Source of the DNA: CAIZQW01 sp942493055
GTDB taxonomy: Bacteria > Verrucomicrobiota > Kiritimatiellia > RFP12 > UBA1067
Direction: 5' to 3'
NCBI GenBank assembly: GCA_942493055.1
Contig: OW818680.1
Location: 4,216,001-4,280,000, forward strand
Length of the DNA stretch: 64,000 bases
Part shown: one piece after another, positions 17,467 to 27,148 of the stretch
Numbering within the stretch: the stretch's first letter is position 1
How the letters are laid out: each line of letters starts with the position of its first letter
The notes under the pieces: model-generated
Database searches by the model: none
What the model saw: only the letters and a program-made list of their open reading frames with translations
What the model was told of the DNA's origin: nothing
Made by a program: the position numbers and the translations under genes

Positions 17467-18294
17467 ATGAAAAAAGGAGATATCGCCTACGATGGGGAAA
17501 AAGTGGAGTGGAATCAGCGGCATATCCATTCCGCCAATTCGACCTTTGGCCACGTCAGCTACAATCCCGGGGGATACTGCGGACCGCGCGTCCAGCGTGA
17601 CTTCGAATTGGTGATGCTCTCTTCAGGTTCATGTTCGATGACGATTGACCAGGCGACCTTCCCCTTGCAGATCGACAAGGTCTATCTCTTTACACCGGGC
17701 CATCACGAACGGTTTGTTTTTTCTGAGACCCAGAAAACGCGCCATTTTTGGTGTAGCGTGGAGCCCTCCTCTTTGTCCCGTGAGATGAGACATGCTTTAC
17801 TAGCTGCTACAGAAAAGGCGCTTACGCCCTCGGAGTGCTTCCACCGAATCATCTCCTCTGCGTTCATGCTCAGTATCACGGATTCGCCTGATGCTCAACA
17901 GGTGGTGGACCTTCTGGCCAAGGCGCTATTTGCAGAATTCCTGCATCTTGCAAAGCATGAAAAGAATCAGCCGGATCTCTTGATACGTCGGATCCTCCGC
18001 CACATGGAAGACCACTTTGCGGACGAAGCCTGCCTGCGTGAAGCGAAGCGTCTGTCCGGATACTCAGAAACGGCATTTATCTATAAAATCAAATACGTAA
18101 CAGGTCAAACCCCCTCACGTTACCTGTGGCAGTTGCGTACCGAGAAGGGCATCCAGCTCCTCTCGGAGACAGGTCTTTCGATCTCGGAGATTGCTTATCG
18201 GTGCGGGTTTAAGAACCCTTTTCATTTTTCACGCAGTGTCCGCCGAATTCAGGGTGTCTCGCCCCGCGCGATCCGGCAGTCCGCGTGGAAATAA
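17467..18294 (+). CDS. AraC-family transcriptional regulator
   Basis: 275 residues. The N-terminal half is a cupin-like effector domain ('FELVMLSSGSCSMTI', 'YLFTPGHHERFVF', about residues 45-90). The C-terminal 100 residues hold the two helix-turn-helix motifs, with the family signature 'LSISEIAYRCGFKNPFHFSRSVRRIQGVSPRAIR' region split around residue 245. It probably senses a sugar and activates the divergent URO-D-like/beta-helix/porter/GH2 genes and perhaps the Gfo/Idh/MocA gene downstream. No strong ribosome site precedes the ATG. Confidence 0.92.
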   Translation: MKKGDIAYDGEKVEWNQRHIHSANSTFGHVSYNPGGYCGPRVQRDFELVMLSSGSCSMTIDQATFPLQIDKVYLFTPGHHERFVFSETQKTRHFWCSVEPSSLSREMRHALLAATEKALTPSECFHRIISSAFMLSITDSPDAQQVVDLLAKALFAEFLHLAKHEKNQPDLLIRRILRHMEDHFADEACLREAKRLSGYSETAFIYKIKYVTGQTPSRYLWQLRTEKGIQLLSETGLSISEIAYRCGFKNPFHFSRSVRRIQGVSPRAIRQSAWK

Positions 18295-18308
18295 TGGTTT
18301 CGTGTTTT

Positions 18309-18539
18309 AGCGCAAAAACCGCAATAAGAAGGGCGGTTATCTCGTCTGCCTCACGCTGAATACAGCACGGCAGAACGGATAACCGCCCAGATAAAACGAA
18401 TTTCATTTTCATCAGCAAAAAACAAGTTTTTTGCTGATGAAAATTGAGTTGATTCCGCGCAAATGTTCGCTCCGCCGTCCATGTATTCATGGGTGAGGCG
18501 GGCGTGACATTTGCGCTATCCTTTGCGGCTTTTGCGATA
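18309..18539. repeat. Three-hairpin structured element framed by GCAAAAACCGCAA arms
   Basis: Outer arms AGCGCAAAAACCGCAA (18309-18324) and its inverted relative (18522-18539) enclose three successive hairpins. The first is GGGCGGTTATC with GATAACCGCCC (18331-18388). The second is a perfect 18-bp stem with loop CAAG (18405-18444). The third is GCGCAAATGT with ACATTTGCGC (18457-18516). The middle hairpin has A6/T6 next to the loop and might terminate araC-type transcription. The element fills most of the 340-bp gap; the remainder is the leader of the next gene. Confidence 0.75.
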
Positions 18540-18634
18540 GAATCTTAAAAAACCGTGAAGAACCCAAAAAAGTTTTGTTTTTTCAAGGCATTATGATATG
18601 TTAATTAAAACTAACCAAGGGAGGAGTTTCTCAA

Positions 18635-19975
18635 ATGATTCTCAATCGTCGAAACATGTTGAAGGGACTTGCGTGCGCGGGTGCGCCGCTGATTTTGCCG
18701 TCAAGCGTCTGGGCTCAGGGAGCTAAGGCAAATGCGAAGATCCGTGTCGGATGCGTGGGCATGGGGACGCAGATGCGTGGCGTCATGGGCGGCTTCCGCT
18801 CAAATGACGGTGTTGAAGTCGTCGCGGTCTGCGACGTGGACACCACGCGCCGCACAGCCGCACTCGAATCCTTGAAGGCAGCCTATAAGAATGGCGGGCC
18901 TGAAGTCAAGGCCTACAATGATTATCGTGAATTGCTGGCGGACAAGTCGATTGATGTCGTCATTGTCGCGACGCCGGATCACTGGCATGCCATTGTCACC
19001 ATCGAAGCCTTGAAGGCCGGCAAGGATGTCTATTGCGAGAAGCCGCTGACCCATAACATCAAAGAGGCGATCGCTGTCATGGATGCGGTGAAGAAATACA
19101 ACCGCGTGTTGCAGACGGGTTCGATGCAGCGTTCCGCCAATCCGGAATTCCGAGTCGCAAGCGAATTGGTTCGGAACGATGTGCTCGGCAAGATCAAGAC
19201 CATCGAGATTAACATCGGCGCTCCTGCGATTCCGTATGATTTGAAGGAAGAGACTATGGAGCCGGGACTTGACTGGGACAAGTGGTGCGGGCCAGCACCG
19301 TTGGTCGCGTATCATTCTCAGCTCTCGCCGCGCGGCGTGCACAAAGGATTCCCGAATTGGCGTCGTTATCGCGAATTTGCCACAGGCATGATCGGTGACT
19401 GGGGTGCGCATCACATTGACATCGCCCACTGGGGCATGGGCATGGATGACAGCGGTCCTGTTGAAATCCTGCCTTCCACAAATCCGAACAATACGGATGG
19501 CGTGTCGATGAAATATGCCAGCGGCGTGGTGCTCACACACATCGCCAAGGGCAACGGCCTGAAGTTCGTCGGTGAAAACGGCGAAGTGTATGCTGCCCGC
19601 GGCAAATTCCACCTCAAGCTGGACGGCAAGGATTTTGTCCGTTTCATTGACAAGGAGCAGGACAAGACGATCTCTTGCGAAGGTGCCTATACCAAGGCGA
19701 GCAAGACCTTCCTGAAGGATGCCAAGGTCAAGCTGGAAGTCAGCAAGAACCATGTCCGCAACTTCCTGGACTGTGTCAGGGATCGCAAGGCAAAGCCCAT
19801 CACCAGCGAATTGGTCGGCGGCCATACGGCCATCGCCTGCCACTTGATGAGCCAGGCGTATTACAACAAGCAGCGCATGTGCTGGGATCCCAAGGCCTTC
19901 GCCTTCACGAACGGCACGGGCAACCCGGACTGGCTGACGCGCGCGTATCGCGGGGCTGTCCTCCCGACCGTATAA
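18635..19975 (+). CDS. Tat-exported Gfo/Idh/MocA-family oxidoreductase
   Basis: 446 residues. The twin-arginine signal is RRNMLKGL at residues 5-12, with the likely cleavage after 'SSVWAQG'. A Rossmann NAD(P) site follows (VGCVGMGTQMRGVMGG, about 34-49). Then come the family motifs 'ATPDHWHA' and 'AGKDVYCEKPLTH' (about 115-145, with the catalytic-type Lys in EKP) and the C-terminal 'GDWGAHHIDIAHWGMG'. It probably oxidises or epimerises a sugar or cyclitol outside the cytoplasm with bound cofactor. A GGGAGGAG ribosome site supports the start. A strong terminator follows. Confidence 0.92.
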   Translation: MILNRRNMLKGLACAGAPLILPSSVWAQGAKANAKIRVGCVGMGTQMRGVMGGFRSNDGVEVVAVCDVDTTRRTAALESLKAAYKNGGPEVKAYNDYRELLADKSIDVVIVATPDHWHAIVTIEALKAGKDVYCEKPLTHNIKEAIAVMDAVKKYNRVLQTGSMQRSANPEFRVASELVRNDVLGKIKTIEINIGAPAIPYDLKEETMEPGLDWDKWCGPAPLVAYHSQLSPRGVHKGFPNWRRYREFATGMIGDWGAHHIDIAHWGMGMDDSGPVEILPSTNPNNTDGVSMKYASGVVLTHIAKGNGLKFVGENGEVYAARGKFHLKLDGKDFVRFIDKEQDKTISCEGAYTKASKTFLKDAKVKLEVSKNHVRNFLDCVRDRKAKPITSELVGGHTAIACHLMSQAYYNKQRMCWDPKAFAFTNGTGNPDWLTRAYRGAVLPTV

Positions 19976-19993
19976 TGTTTAGGTCACTACAAC

Positions 19994-20030
19994 GAAAAAA
20001 GGCGCGCCCGTGCGGGTGCGCCTTTTTTTA
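19994..20030 (+). terminator. Rho-independent terminator after the oxidoreductase gene
   Basis: A GC-rich hairpin (arms AAAAAAGGCGC and GCGCCTTTTTTT around a further GCCCG/CGGGT pairing) ends in seven T residues, about 20 nt after the stop codon. The A-run makes it potentially bidirectional. Confidence 0.9.
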
Positions 20031-20090
20031 TGTACGATGTCGATAATTCTACCGCAAAAACCGCGAAAGATTGCACGGCTATAGGGGCCC

Positions 20091-20320
20091 GGCGGATCCG
20101 CACGGGTTCCATTAATCCGCCTCACCCGTGATCCGCCAAGGCTACGGCGGCCAGGCGTCGGCGTTCCCAGAGGATAAGGTGGCGGAGCCGTCCCGGCTCC
20201 GGCGGGCAAGATGCCCGCGCTCCTTTGAGGGCAGCAATAGAAAGGAGCGTGGGCGCCTGCCTCGCCGTAGCCTCAGCGTAGGCGGGTCCCGCCCGCATGA
20301 AAGAGGAGGGGCATTCTTGG
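20091..20320. repeat. Cluster of GC-rich palindromes
   Basis: The stretch contains GGCGGATCCGCACGGGT (20091-20107) pairing with ACCCGTGATCCGCC (20124-20137). A GGAGCCG/CGGCTCC hairpin lies at 20184-20200, GCGGGCAAGATGCCCGC directly after it, and a CGCTCCTTT/AAAGGAGCG pair beyond. No gene is visible. It is probably a composite of REP-like sequences between the terminator and the helicase gene. Confidence 0.6.
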
Positions 20321-20336
20321 CGACAGGGGGACAGAC

Positions 20337-20471
20337 AAGAATGGCGCTAAGATAAGCGACGGCTCGCCAAAGTCTCGCCCTCCAACTTGCGGAGCTGTAT
20401 TAAAGTGGAGGGCGAAGCTGTGCTGAGCCGCAAAAATACGGCCCGAACGTGCTTATCTTGGAGCCATTCCT
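20337..20471. repeat. Nested inverted-repeat element, family D copy 1
   Basis: Terminal arms of 19 bp (20339-20357 and 20451-20469) match 17 of 19 as inverted repeats. Inside, CGGCTCGCC...TCGCCCTCCA pairs with TGGAGGGCGA...TGAGCCG. A near-identical element lies at 53170-53285, and two half-length relatives at 29255-29431. It has no coding capacity, so a MITE-like or structured RNA/DNA element is likely. Confidence 0.75.
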
Positions 20472-20695
20472 ATCTGTCCACCAGTTGCCCGTCTACCATG
20501 TTGCCGATATGAAAAGTTAGTGGCATTGGGCGAGGACGCCTATACGCCCAGGAGTTGCAATGAATCAAAACGCACCCGTTGTATAGGGTCTCGGTATTTT
20601 CCTGTAGCGCGGGATTTTTCAGTTGCGCTTTGTTTTCATCGATAGTAAAATCATCCCAATCTGCAACAGTTCAAATGATAAGGAAGGATTTAGGC

Positions 20696-23600
20696 ATGTC
20701 TGCTGATTTACAGCCAATGAATGGGACAGTCAAAATAGACCTGGACTATTGCAACAAGATTAATCTGTCCGCCTATCAGAAGCGAATTCTGATTGTCCGC
20801 TCTCTGCGTCTCACCAATGCGACTGAGCAGGTTTTGGAGGGCGTGGTCTGTGTCATCTCCGCAGCACCGGCGATGATCTGTGCAAAGAAAGTCTTTATCG
20901 AACAGCTCCCGGCGGGGGCGGAATATGTTGTCCAGCAGGTGGATGTCGAGGCGGATTATGCCTTTATCACGCAGCTCTCGGATAAAGTGGTCGGGCAGGT
21001 GACGGTCTCTGTCTATCAAGGTGACGTACTCCTGGCGGAAAGCGCCTACCCCATGGAGGCTTATGCAGCAGACCAGTGGCTCGGCGCCTCTCTTTATCCG
21101 GAGTTGCTGTGCTCCTTCGTAACGCCGAACCTGGAGGTCATCTCGGGCTTAATGGGGGAGGTCGCCGTTGAGCTGGAGCGGTTGACAGCGTCGTCTGCGA
21201 TTAACGGGTATCAGAGCCAGGACAAGAAGAGAGCCTACGCGATATGCACAGCGGCGTATCGAGCCGTCCTAAACTGGCAAATCAACTATGCCAATCCGCC
21301 TGCCTCCTTTGAAGGGCAGCGCATCCGTTTTGCGGATGCGATTTATAAATTCAGGCTGGGAACCTGCCTGGATACGACACTGCTTTTAGCCTCCGTAGTG
21401 GAGCAATGCGGGCTCCATCCTGTCATCATGCTCACGAAAGGGCACGCCTATTTAGGGTGCCACCTGAAAGACTTCTATTTTTCAGAACCCGTGGTGGCTG
21501 ACTTACAAACCATTCGTAAGCTGGTGGGACTGGATGACTTCGTGGTCTTTGAGACGACCTGCGTGACGAAGGGCACCTCTTTTGAGAGCGCGGAAGCAGA
21601 GGCGAGGAGGGCTCACCTGAATGACGATGACGCGTTTGTCTTTGCTCTTGATGTGATGTGCGCCCGCAAATGTGGAATATTGCCCCTGCCATTGAAACGC
21701 AGCACAGACGGGATTGAGTTTAATCCGCCGGAGACGCAGAAGCGAAATACAGGCAAGGAGACCATCAGGGAACTGGAAACCGCGATTGAAGTGGAGGAAC
21801 AGTCTGTCGCTGGCAATCGCATCATGCGCTGGCGGCAGAAGCTGCTTGACCTCTCCTTGCGTAACAGGCTGCTGAATGCGAAGGAGAACAACAAACAGTT
21901 CGTGCGGCTGCTGTGCCATGATATTTCGGCGCTTGAGGATAATCTCGCCTCGCGCCAGTCTTTTCAGATCTTGCCGTTTGGAAACCTCGTTCATTCGGAT
22001 GAGCAGGAACTGCGGAACATGAGCCTGTTGAGCAAGCTGCAGATCACAGACGATATAAAAGCGCGAATTGAAAGTGAAATGAAGCAAGGCCGGCTCTTAT
22101 CCCCCTTGTCGGAAGAGGTTCTCAAGGCCCGGCTCAAGGAGTTGTATCGTCAGGGCATAGCAGATATCGAAGAGGGCGGTGTGAATACCCTTTTTCTGGC
22201 GGCAGGTTTTTTGTCGCATCCCAATCCGAATCAACCGACCTCCTGCATCGCACCCATCATCCTCATTCCGATCCGACTTGAGCGGCCCTCCGGCAATCAG
22301 GCGGTGACCCTTTCACGGATGGACGATGAAGCGGTGATCAATGTGACGCTTCTTGAGTTGCTGCGCAAGGAGTTTAAGGTGAGCATCCCCGGCGTGGATC
22401 CCCTGCCGACCGATGACATGGGTGTCGATGTGAAGAAGGTGATGCAGATCTTCCGGCAGGCCCTGTGCGATGTGAAGGGGTGCGAAGTGCTTGAAGAGAT
22501 TGCACTCGGGCGATTTTCCTTCAACAAGTTCATCATGTGGAATGACCTGACGGCACGCGAGGAAATCCTGAAAAACAATGAAATCGTAAGGCATCTCGTA
22601 TCCGGCGAAGCCATGTTTGACGATGGCGTGGAGGTCTTTGACCCGAAAGATGTTGATTCCAATCTGGTGTATTCGGATCTCTTTTGCCCTGTCAGCGCAG
22701 ACTCCTCGCAAGTCGCGGCCGTCATATACTCGGGCATGGACAAGAATTTTGTGCTCCATGGTCCGCCCGGGACAGGGAAGTCGCAAACGATCACCAACAT
22801 CATCGCCCATAACCTCGCCAGGGGTAAGAAAGTCCTTTTTGTCTCAGAAAAGAAGGCGGCGCTTGACGTGGTCTATCGTCGGCTCAGCCAGATCGGGCTG
22901 CAGCCGTTCTGCCTTGAATTGCACTCCAACAAGACGGGCAAGGCGGATGTGCTGAAGCAGTTTTCCGAAGTCCTTGAGCTGCCGGAGATGGGTGCGCCCC
23001 AGGGATGGGACGCGACAGTCACGGAACTGGCAAAACTTCGGCAGGCGCTTCATTTATATACGACAGACCTGCATCACGTTTATCCGAACAGGTTGTCGGC
23101 ATACGACTGCTTTGCCAGGGTCATGAGCTGCGCGCAGGGAGCGTGGATTGACGGATGGTTTTCGTGTGACCTGCTAACCGACACGACCGAGCAGTATGAA
23201 GAGAGAAAAGCATTTGCTGCGGATCTGGGGCAGGCCTACCGGTATGTGTCCGAAGCGGCTCAGCAGGCCTTTTCGGGGCTTGCCACCTTTGAGTGGAACC
23301 CGCAAGTCGAGCGGGAATTCAAGATGCGTGCAGAAGGGCTCCGGGATTGTGCGAGAGCGCTGGCAAAGGTCTTTCAGCCCCATGCGACCACGCTTGGACT
23401 TCCAGCGGAGGAGACGGGGTTAAAGAGGGTTTATGAGGTCGCTGCTCTTTTTGAGGTGCTGAAAGACTCAGAAGCGATCCCGTCGGATTTCATATCACAG
23501 GACTTTGCCTCAAACAGGGTGGAACTGGAGCGAGCCATTGGCAATGCCCTCCAGTTTGTAAAGGCGAGGGATGAGCTGGCTCCCTACAATCTGGATGCAC

Positions 23601-26521
23601 TGGCCGCTGTGGACTGGGATTCGGTCCTGTCGCGCATCACAAAAAATGGCCAGGCCTCATTCCTCGTGAGGTTCATGAGGAACTGGCAGCTGGTTCGGGA
23701 ACTGAAGCATATCAAGAAGCTGGGGGCTGATAAACTCTCGCTCACAGAGCTGAAGGCGAAGGCGGTCATCTGTAAAGCCTATGTCGGTCATGCCCGGCAA
23801 TTTAAGGAAGACGCTTCTTATTTGCAGCGTAAAATGGGCGGGATATGGAAGGGGGAGGGGACGGACTGGAAGCAGGTCAAATCCGTTTTTGACAGGTCGA
23901 GCATGTTTTTTGATGCGCTCGCGGCTTGTTGCGGGAACAGTCAGGCGCAACTGGCCTCCAGCTGTGAGAAGCTTGCCCTCCTGTTGCCGCGTTGCCAGGA
24001 ACTCTATGGCCCCGGACGGACTGAGCGAGAAAAGCTCAATCAATTTTTATCCGCCTTCAACCAGTTCGCGGAAGCTTTGGAGTCATTCAATGACCGGTAC
24101 GGTTGCATTGCAACCATCACGGACGAGCAGACGCTGGACAAGGTGGAGCTGCGGATGGGCCAACTGCTGCTGCATCTGAACAGCCTTCGGCATTTCTGTA
24201 TATGGCAAGGGCATAAGGACAAGGCGCTGAACAGCGGCATGGGTGAGGTTCTTCATAAGTTGCAGACACTCGATGGATTTGCGCAAAAAATGACTGAGCT
24301 TTTTGATTATGCCTATTGCCAGAAGATGCTTGATCAGATCCTGTCGGCAAGCCAGACGCTCAGTCAGTTTGTGGGAGAGACGCGAGACACGCAGGTCAAG
24401 CGTTTTGCTGAGGTGGATCACCTCTATGCGGAGTGCACGAAAAAGATGATTATCGCGCAGCTCTCGCAGCGCCTTCCCAGGCGGATAAACGGTAATATAC
24501 CGAACACGTCGGAGCTGGGCATCTTGAAGAGGGAGTGCGCAAAACGCGCGCGACACATGCCTGTGCGCAAGTTGCTGTCACAAATCCCCACGCTGGCCAA
24601 GACGCTGAAACCCTGTTTCCTGATGAGCCCGCTGTCGGTCGCGCAGTACTTGCCGCCGGATATGGAGGGCTTTGACCTCATCGTCTTTGACGAAGCCTCG
24701 CAGATACCGGTGTGGGATGCGATTGGTGTCATTGCCCGAGGGAAGCAGCTCGTCGTTGTGGGCGATCCGAAACAGATGCCACCGACGAACTTTTTCCAGA
24801 AGGGAGAGGCTGACGATGAAGCAGGGCAAGGCGATGAAGAGTTCATGGATGATCTGGAGAGTATCTTGGATGAGTGTATTGCGGCTGATATCCATCCTGT
24901 CTATCTGAACTGGCATTATCGCAGCAGACATGAATCCCTTATTACGTTTAGTAATAAGCATTACTACGACAATCGCTTGTTTACATTTCCTTCTGCCTCC
25001 AATCATCCGCATTTCGGGGTCAAGTTGGTTCATGTGAAAGATGGCTATTATGATCGGGTCTCGACACGGACCAATCGACGTGAGGCAGAGGAAATTGTCA
25101 GCAATATTCTGGAAAGGGCCAGGGATTCGGTGCTCTGTAAAAAGAGCGTCGGTATTGTGACTTTCAGTATTGTACAGCGCCAGCTTATCGAAGATCTGCT
25201 TGATGAGGCAAGAGAGAAGCATCCGGAGTTGGACACCTTCTTGGAGGAGGCATCAAAGCTCGAACCTTTGTTTGTCAAAAATCTTGAAAACGTTCAGGGT
25301 GACGAGCGTGATGTGATCCTCTTTTCAGTTTGCTATGGTGCTGATCGCCAGGGCAAATTCTTCATGAATTTTGGGCCGTTAAATCGCGAGGGGGGGGAGC
25401 GCCGCCTTAATGTTGCGATTACCCGTGCAAAAGAGCAGGTGATCGTGTTTAGTTCAATACTCAGCAAGGATATTGATTTGGATCGGACCATGGCGATCGG
25501 TGCCCAGCATTTGAAGGAGTTCCTGGAGTACGCGGAGAAAACGACAACTGTCCAAATAGGGAACACCGTTGCAGCCACACAAGAGGATCTGTTTGTGGCC
25601 TCCGTTGTCCAGTTCCTTGAACAAGAAGGGTATCAGGTGCGGCGCAATGTCGGAAACTCCGAATGTCGCATAGCAGCGGCCATTGTTCATCCAGACGATC
25701 CTGGCGCTTACCTGCTCGGCATTGAGTGTGACGGGGCGGGTTATATGAGCCAGCTTACAGCACGGGATCGTGATATCTTACGTCGTGCTGTCCTGCAGGG
25801 ACTCAACTGGACGATCTATCGGATGTGGATTGCCGACTGGTGGCATGACCGCGAGCGAGCACGTCAGAGGCTGTTGGCCGTTGTCAAGGATGCGGAGAAG
25901 GGGTTGTTGAAGATGCCTGCCGCTCCTGTTCTAAAAGAGGCTGACAAACAATCGTTGGAGGTTTCGAAACCGCAGCCGCTGTCTGCCCGAAAATCCTTGG
26001 CCAGCGCGTATAAGGTGTGGTCGAAAAAACGTAGTCAGCAGCAGGATTTCTTTTATGAGCCCAGGGCGATACCGCTCATCACGCAGCAACTGAGCGAGAT
26101 TATTGACATCGAGGCTCCGATTTGTGAGCCCCTTCTGCGAAGGCGTCTGCTCCAGCACTGGGAGTTCGGGAGGGCAGGCGAGCGTATCCAGGCGGTGATT
26201 TCCCGGTGTTTGCCTGCTGACGTGACGGTCACTGCGCTAGGCGACGAGAACGTGTATTGGTCCAGCCGAGTCTCAGCAAACAACTACGTGCAGTATCGCA
26301 ACCGCGTGGATGAAGACACTGAAAAGCGTGAGATTGCCGAAATTCCGCCTGAAGAGCTTGCAAATGCGATGCATGAAATATTATTGGAATTGCACTCCTG
26401 CCCAGAGGATGCACTCTTTTCAGAAACGATCAAAGTGTTTGGATTCCGAATGGTGACAGAAAGTGCGCGCAATCGACTCCAGACGGCCATGGCGTGGTTA
26501 CGGAAGAGCGGAAGAATTTAG
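20696..26521 (+). CDS. Giant DUF4011-type superfamily 1 helicase with PD-(D/E)XK-like nuclease and DUF3320
   Basis: 1,941 residues from the chosen start (AAGGAAGGA ribosome site 9 nt upstream; the open frame to 20579 is not needed). Domains in order: transglutaminase-like region with GTCLDTTLLLASV near residue 223; DUF4011 ('WRQKLLDLSLRNRLLN', about 378); SF1 helicase with Walker A GPPGTGKS at about 689, DEASQIP at about 1331 and ITRAKEQ at about 1575; an MTES_1575/DUF559-like nuclease at about 1635-1725 ('LGIECDGAGY'); and DUF3320 at about 1810. Helicase-nucleases of this build are known or suspected anti-phage proteins. It is a single-gene unit flanked by repeats, which fits an acquired defence gene. 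Confidence 0.9.
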   Translation: MSADLQPMNGTVKIDLDYCNKINLSAYQKRILIVRSLRLTNATEQVLEGVVCVISAAPAMICAKKVFIEQLPAGAEYVVQQVDVEADYAFITQLSDKVVGQVTVSVYQGDVLLAESAYPMEAYAADQWLGASLYPELLCSFVTPNLEVISGLMGEVAVELERLTASSAINGYQSQDKKRAYAICTAAYRAVLNWQINYANPPASFEGQRIRFADAIYKFRLGTCLDTTLLLASVVEQCGLHPVIMLTKGHAYLGCHLKDFYFSEPVVADLQTIRKLVGLDDFVVFETTCVTKGTSFESAEAEARRAHLNDDDAFVFALDVMCARKCGILPLPLKRSTDGIEFNPPETQKRNTGKETIRELETAIEVEEQSVAGNRIMRWRQKLLDLSLRNRLLNAKENNKQFVRLLCHDISALEDNLASRQSFQILPFGNLVHSDEQELRNMSLLSKLQITDDIKARIESEMKQGRLLSPLSEEVLKARLKELYRQGIADIEEGGVNTLFLAAGFLSHPNPNQPTSCIAPIILIPIRLERPSGNQAVTLSRMDDEAVINVTLLELLRKEFKVSIPGVDPLPTDDMGVDVKKVMQIFRQALCDVKGCEVLEEIALGRFSFNKFIMWNDLTAREEILKNNEIVRHLVSGEAMFDDGVEVFDPKDVDSNLVYSDLFCPVSADSSQVAAVIYSGMDKNFVLHGPPGTGKSQTITNIIAHNLARGKKVLFVSEKKAALDVVYRRLSQIGLQPFCLELHSNKTGKADVLKQFSEVLELPEMGAPQGWDATVTELAKLRQALHLYTTDLHHVYPNRLSAYDCFARVMSCAQGAWIDGWFSCDLLTDTTEQYEERKAFAADLGQAYRYVSEAAQQAFSGLATFEWNPQVEREFKMRAEGLRDCARALAKVFQPHATTLGLPAEETGLKRVYEVAALFEVLKDSEAIPSDFISQDFASNRVELERAIGNALQFVKARDELAPYNLDALAAVDWDSVLSRITKNGQASFLVRFMRNWQLVRELKHIKKLGADKLSLTELKAKAVICKAYVGHARQFKEDASYLQRKMGGIWKGEGTDWKQVKSVFDRSSMFFDALAACCGNSQAQLASSCEKLALLLPRCQELYGPGRTEREKLNQFLSAFNQFAEALESFNDRYGCIATITDEQTLDKVELRMGQLLLHLNSLRHFCIWQGHKDKALNSGMGEVLHKLQTLDGFAQKMTELFDYAYCQKMLDQILSASQTLSQFVGETRDTQVKRFAEVDHLYAECTKKMIIAQLSQRLPRRINGNIPNTSELGILKRECAKRARHMPVRKLLSQIPTLAKTLKPCFLMSPLSVAQYLPPDMEGFDLIVFDEASQIPVWDAIGVIARGKQLVVVGDPKQMPPTNFFQKGEADDEAGQGDEEFMDDLESILDECIAADIHPVYLNWHYRSRHESLITFSNKHYYDNRLFTFPSASNHPHFGVKLVHVKDGYYDRVSTRTNRREAEEIVSNILERARDSVLCKKSVGIVTFSIVQRQLIEDLLDEAREKHPELDTFLEEASKLEPLFVKNLENVQGDERDVILFSVCYGADRQGKFFMNFGPLNREGGERRLNVAITRAKEQVIVFSSILSKDIDLDRTMAIGAQHLKEFLEYAEKTTTVQIGNTVAATQEDLFVASVVQFLEQEGYQVRRNVGNSECRIAAAIVHPDDPGAYLLGIECDGAGYMSQLTARDRDILRRAVLQGLNWTIYRMWIADWWHDRERARQRLLAVVKDAEKGLLKMPAAPVLKEADKQSLEVSKPQPLSARKSLASAYKVWSKKRSQQQDFFYEPRAIPLITQQLSEIIDIEAPICEPLLRRRLLQHWEFGRAGERIQAVISRCLPADVTVTALGDENVYWSSRVSANNYVQYRNRVDEDTEKREIAEIPPEELANAMHEILLELHSCPEDALFSETIKVFGFRMVTESARNRLQTAMAWLRKSGRI

Positions 26522-26530
26522 AGCCTTTTC

Positions 26531-27148
26531 TTATGCCATCTTGATGATGCCGCGCTGAAGGGCGGTTTTGACAGCTTCGGTGCGGTTGGTGGCGCCGAGT
26601 TTCTCAAAGATGATGGTGTTATAGAAGCGTATCGTCTTTTCGCTGAGGCGAGTCGTGTCGGAGATTTCTTTATTGGAGAGGCCTTTTGCCATCAATGTGA
26701 GCACTTCGAGTTGGCGCGAGGAGAGTCCCTGCTGGTGTTCGCGCCGTTCAATTTGCTGTAGGATGTTTTTAGGGAAGACAGTCTTGCCGCTCTGCACGGC
26801 CCGCACCGCCTCGATGATGGTATCAGGCTGCGCGCTTTTCATGATGTAGCCGGAGGCGCCCAGATGAAAGGCTTGATAGATATCCTCTTCCGTGTCTGAC
26901 ATGGTCAGCATGATCACTTTGATGGACGGGTATTCCGTGCGCAATAATTTGAGTAGGTCAATGCCAGTGCTATCCGGCATCCGGATGTCGAGCAGGATAA
27001 TGTCCGGTTTTTCGGTTTTGAGCCGGGCGAGCGCCTGTTTCTGGTTCTCGGCCTCTGACAGGACAATGATGTCCGGTGTGAGCTGGAAGGCCATACGCAG
27101 GCCCATGCGCACGATGTTGTGGTCATCAATCAGCATGACATTGATCAT
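26531..27148 (-). CDS. NarL/FixJ-type (LuxR-HTH) response regulator
   Basis: 205 residues. The receiver domain has the acidic pair Asp8-Asp9, phospho-acceptor Asp54 (LLDIRMPD) and Lys104. The C-terminal LuxR helix-turn-helix (about 141-200) includes 'LSSRQLEVLTLMAKGLSNKEIS' and 'LSEKTIRFYNTII'. It is co-translated with the kinase: its ATG overlaps the kinase stop by 4 nt and has an AGGAGG ribosome site. It is the best candidate to bind the GACA..TGTC dyad found at four promoters downstream of the divergent region (inference). It is convergent with the helicase gene, with a 9-nt gap. Confidence 0.95.
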   Translation of the reverse strand: MINVMLIDDHNIVRMGLRMAFQLTPDIIVLSEAENQKQALARLKTEKPDIILLDIRMPDSTGIDLLKLLRTEYPSIKVIMLTMSDTEEDIYQAFHLGASGYIMKSAQPDTIIEAVRAVQSGKTVFPKNILQQIERREHQQGLSSRQLEVLTLMAKGLSNKEISDTTRLSEKTIRFYNTIIFEKLGATNRTEAVKTALQRGIIKMA

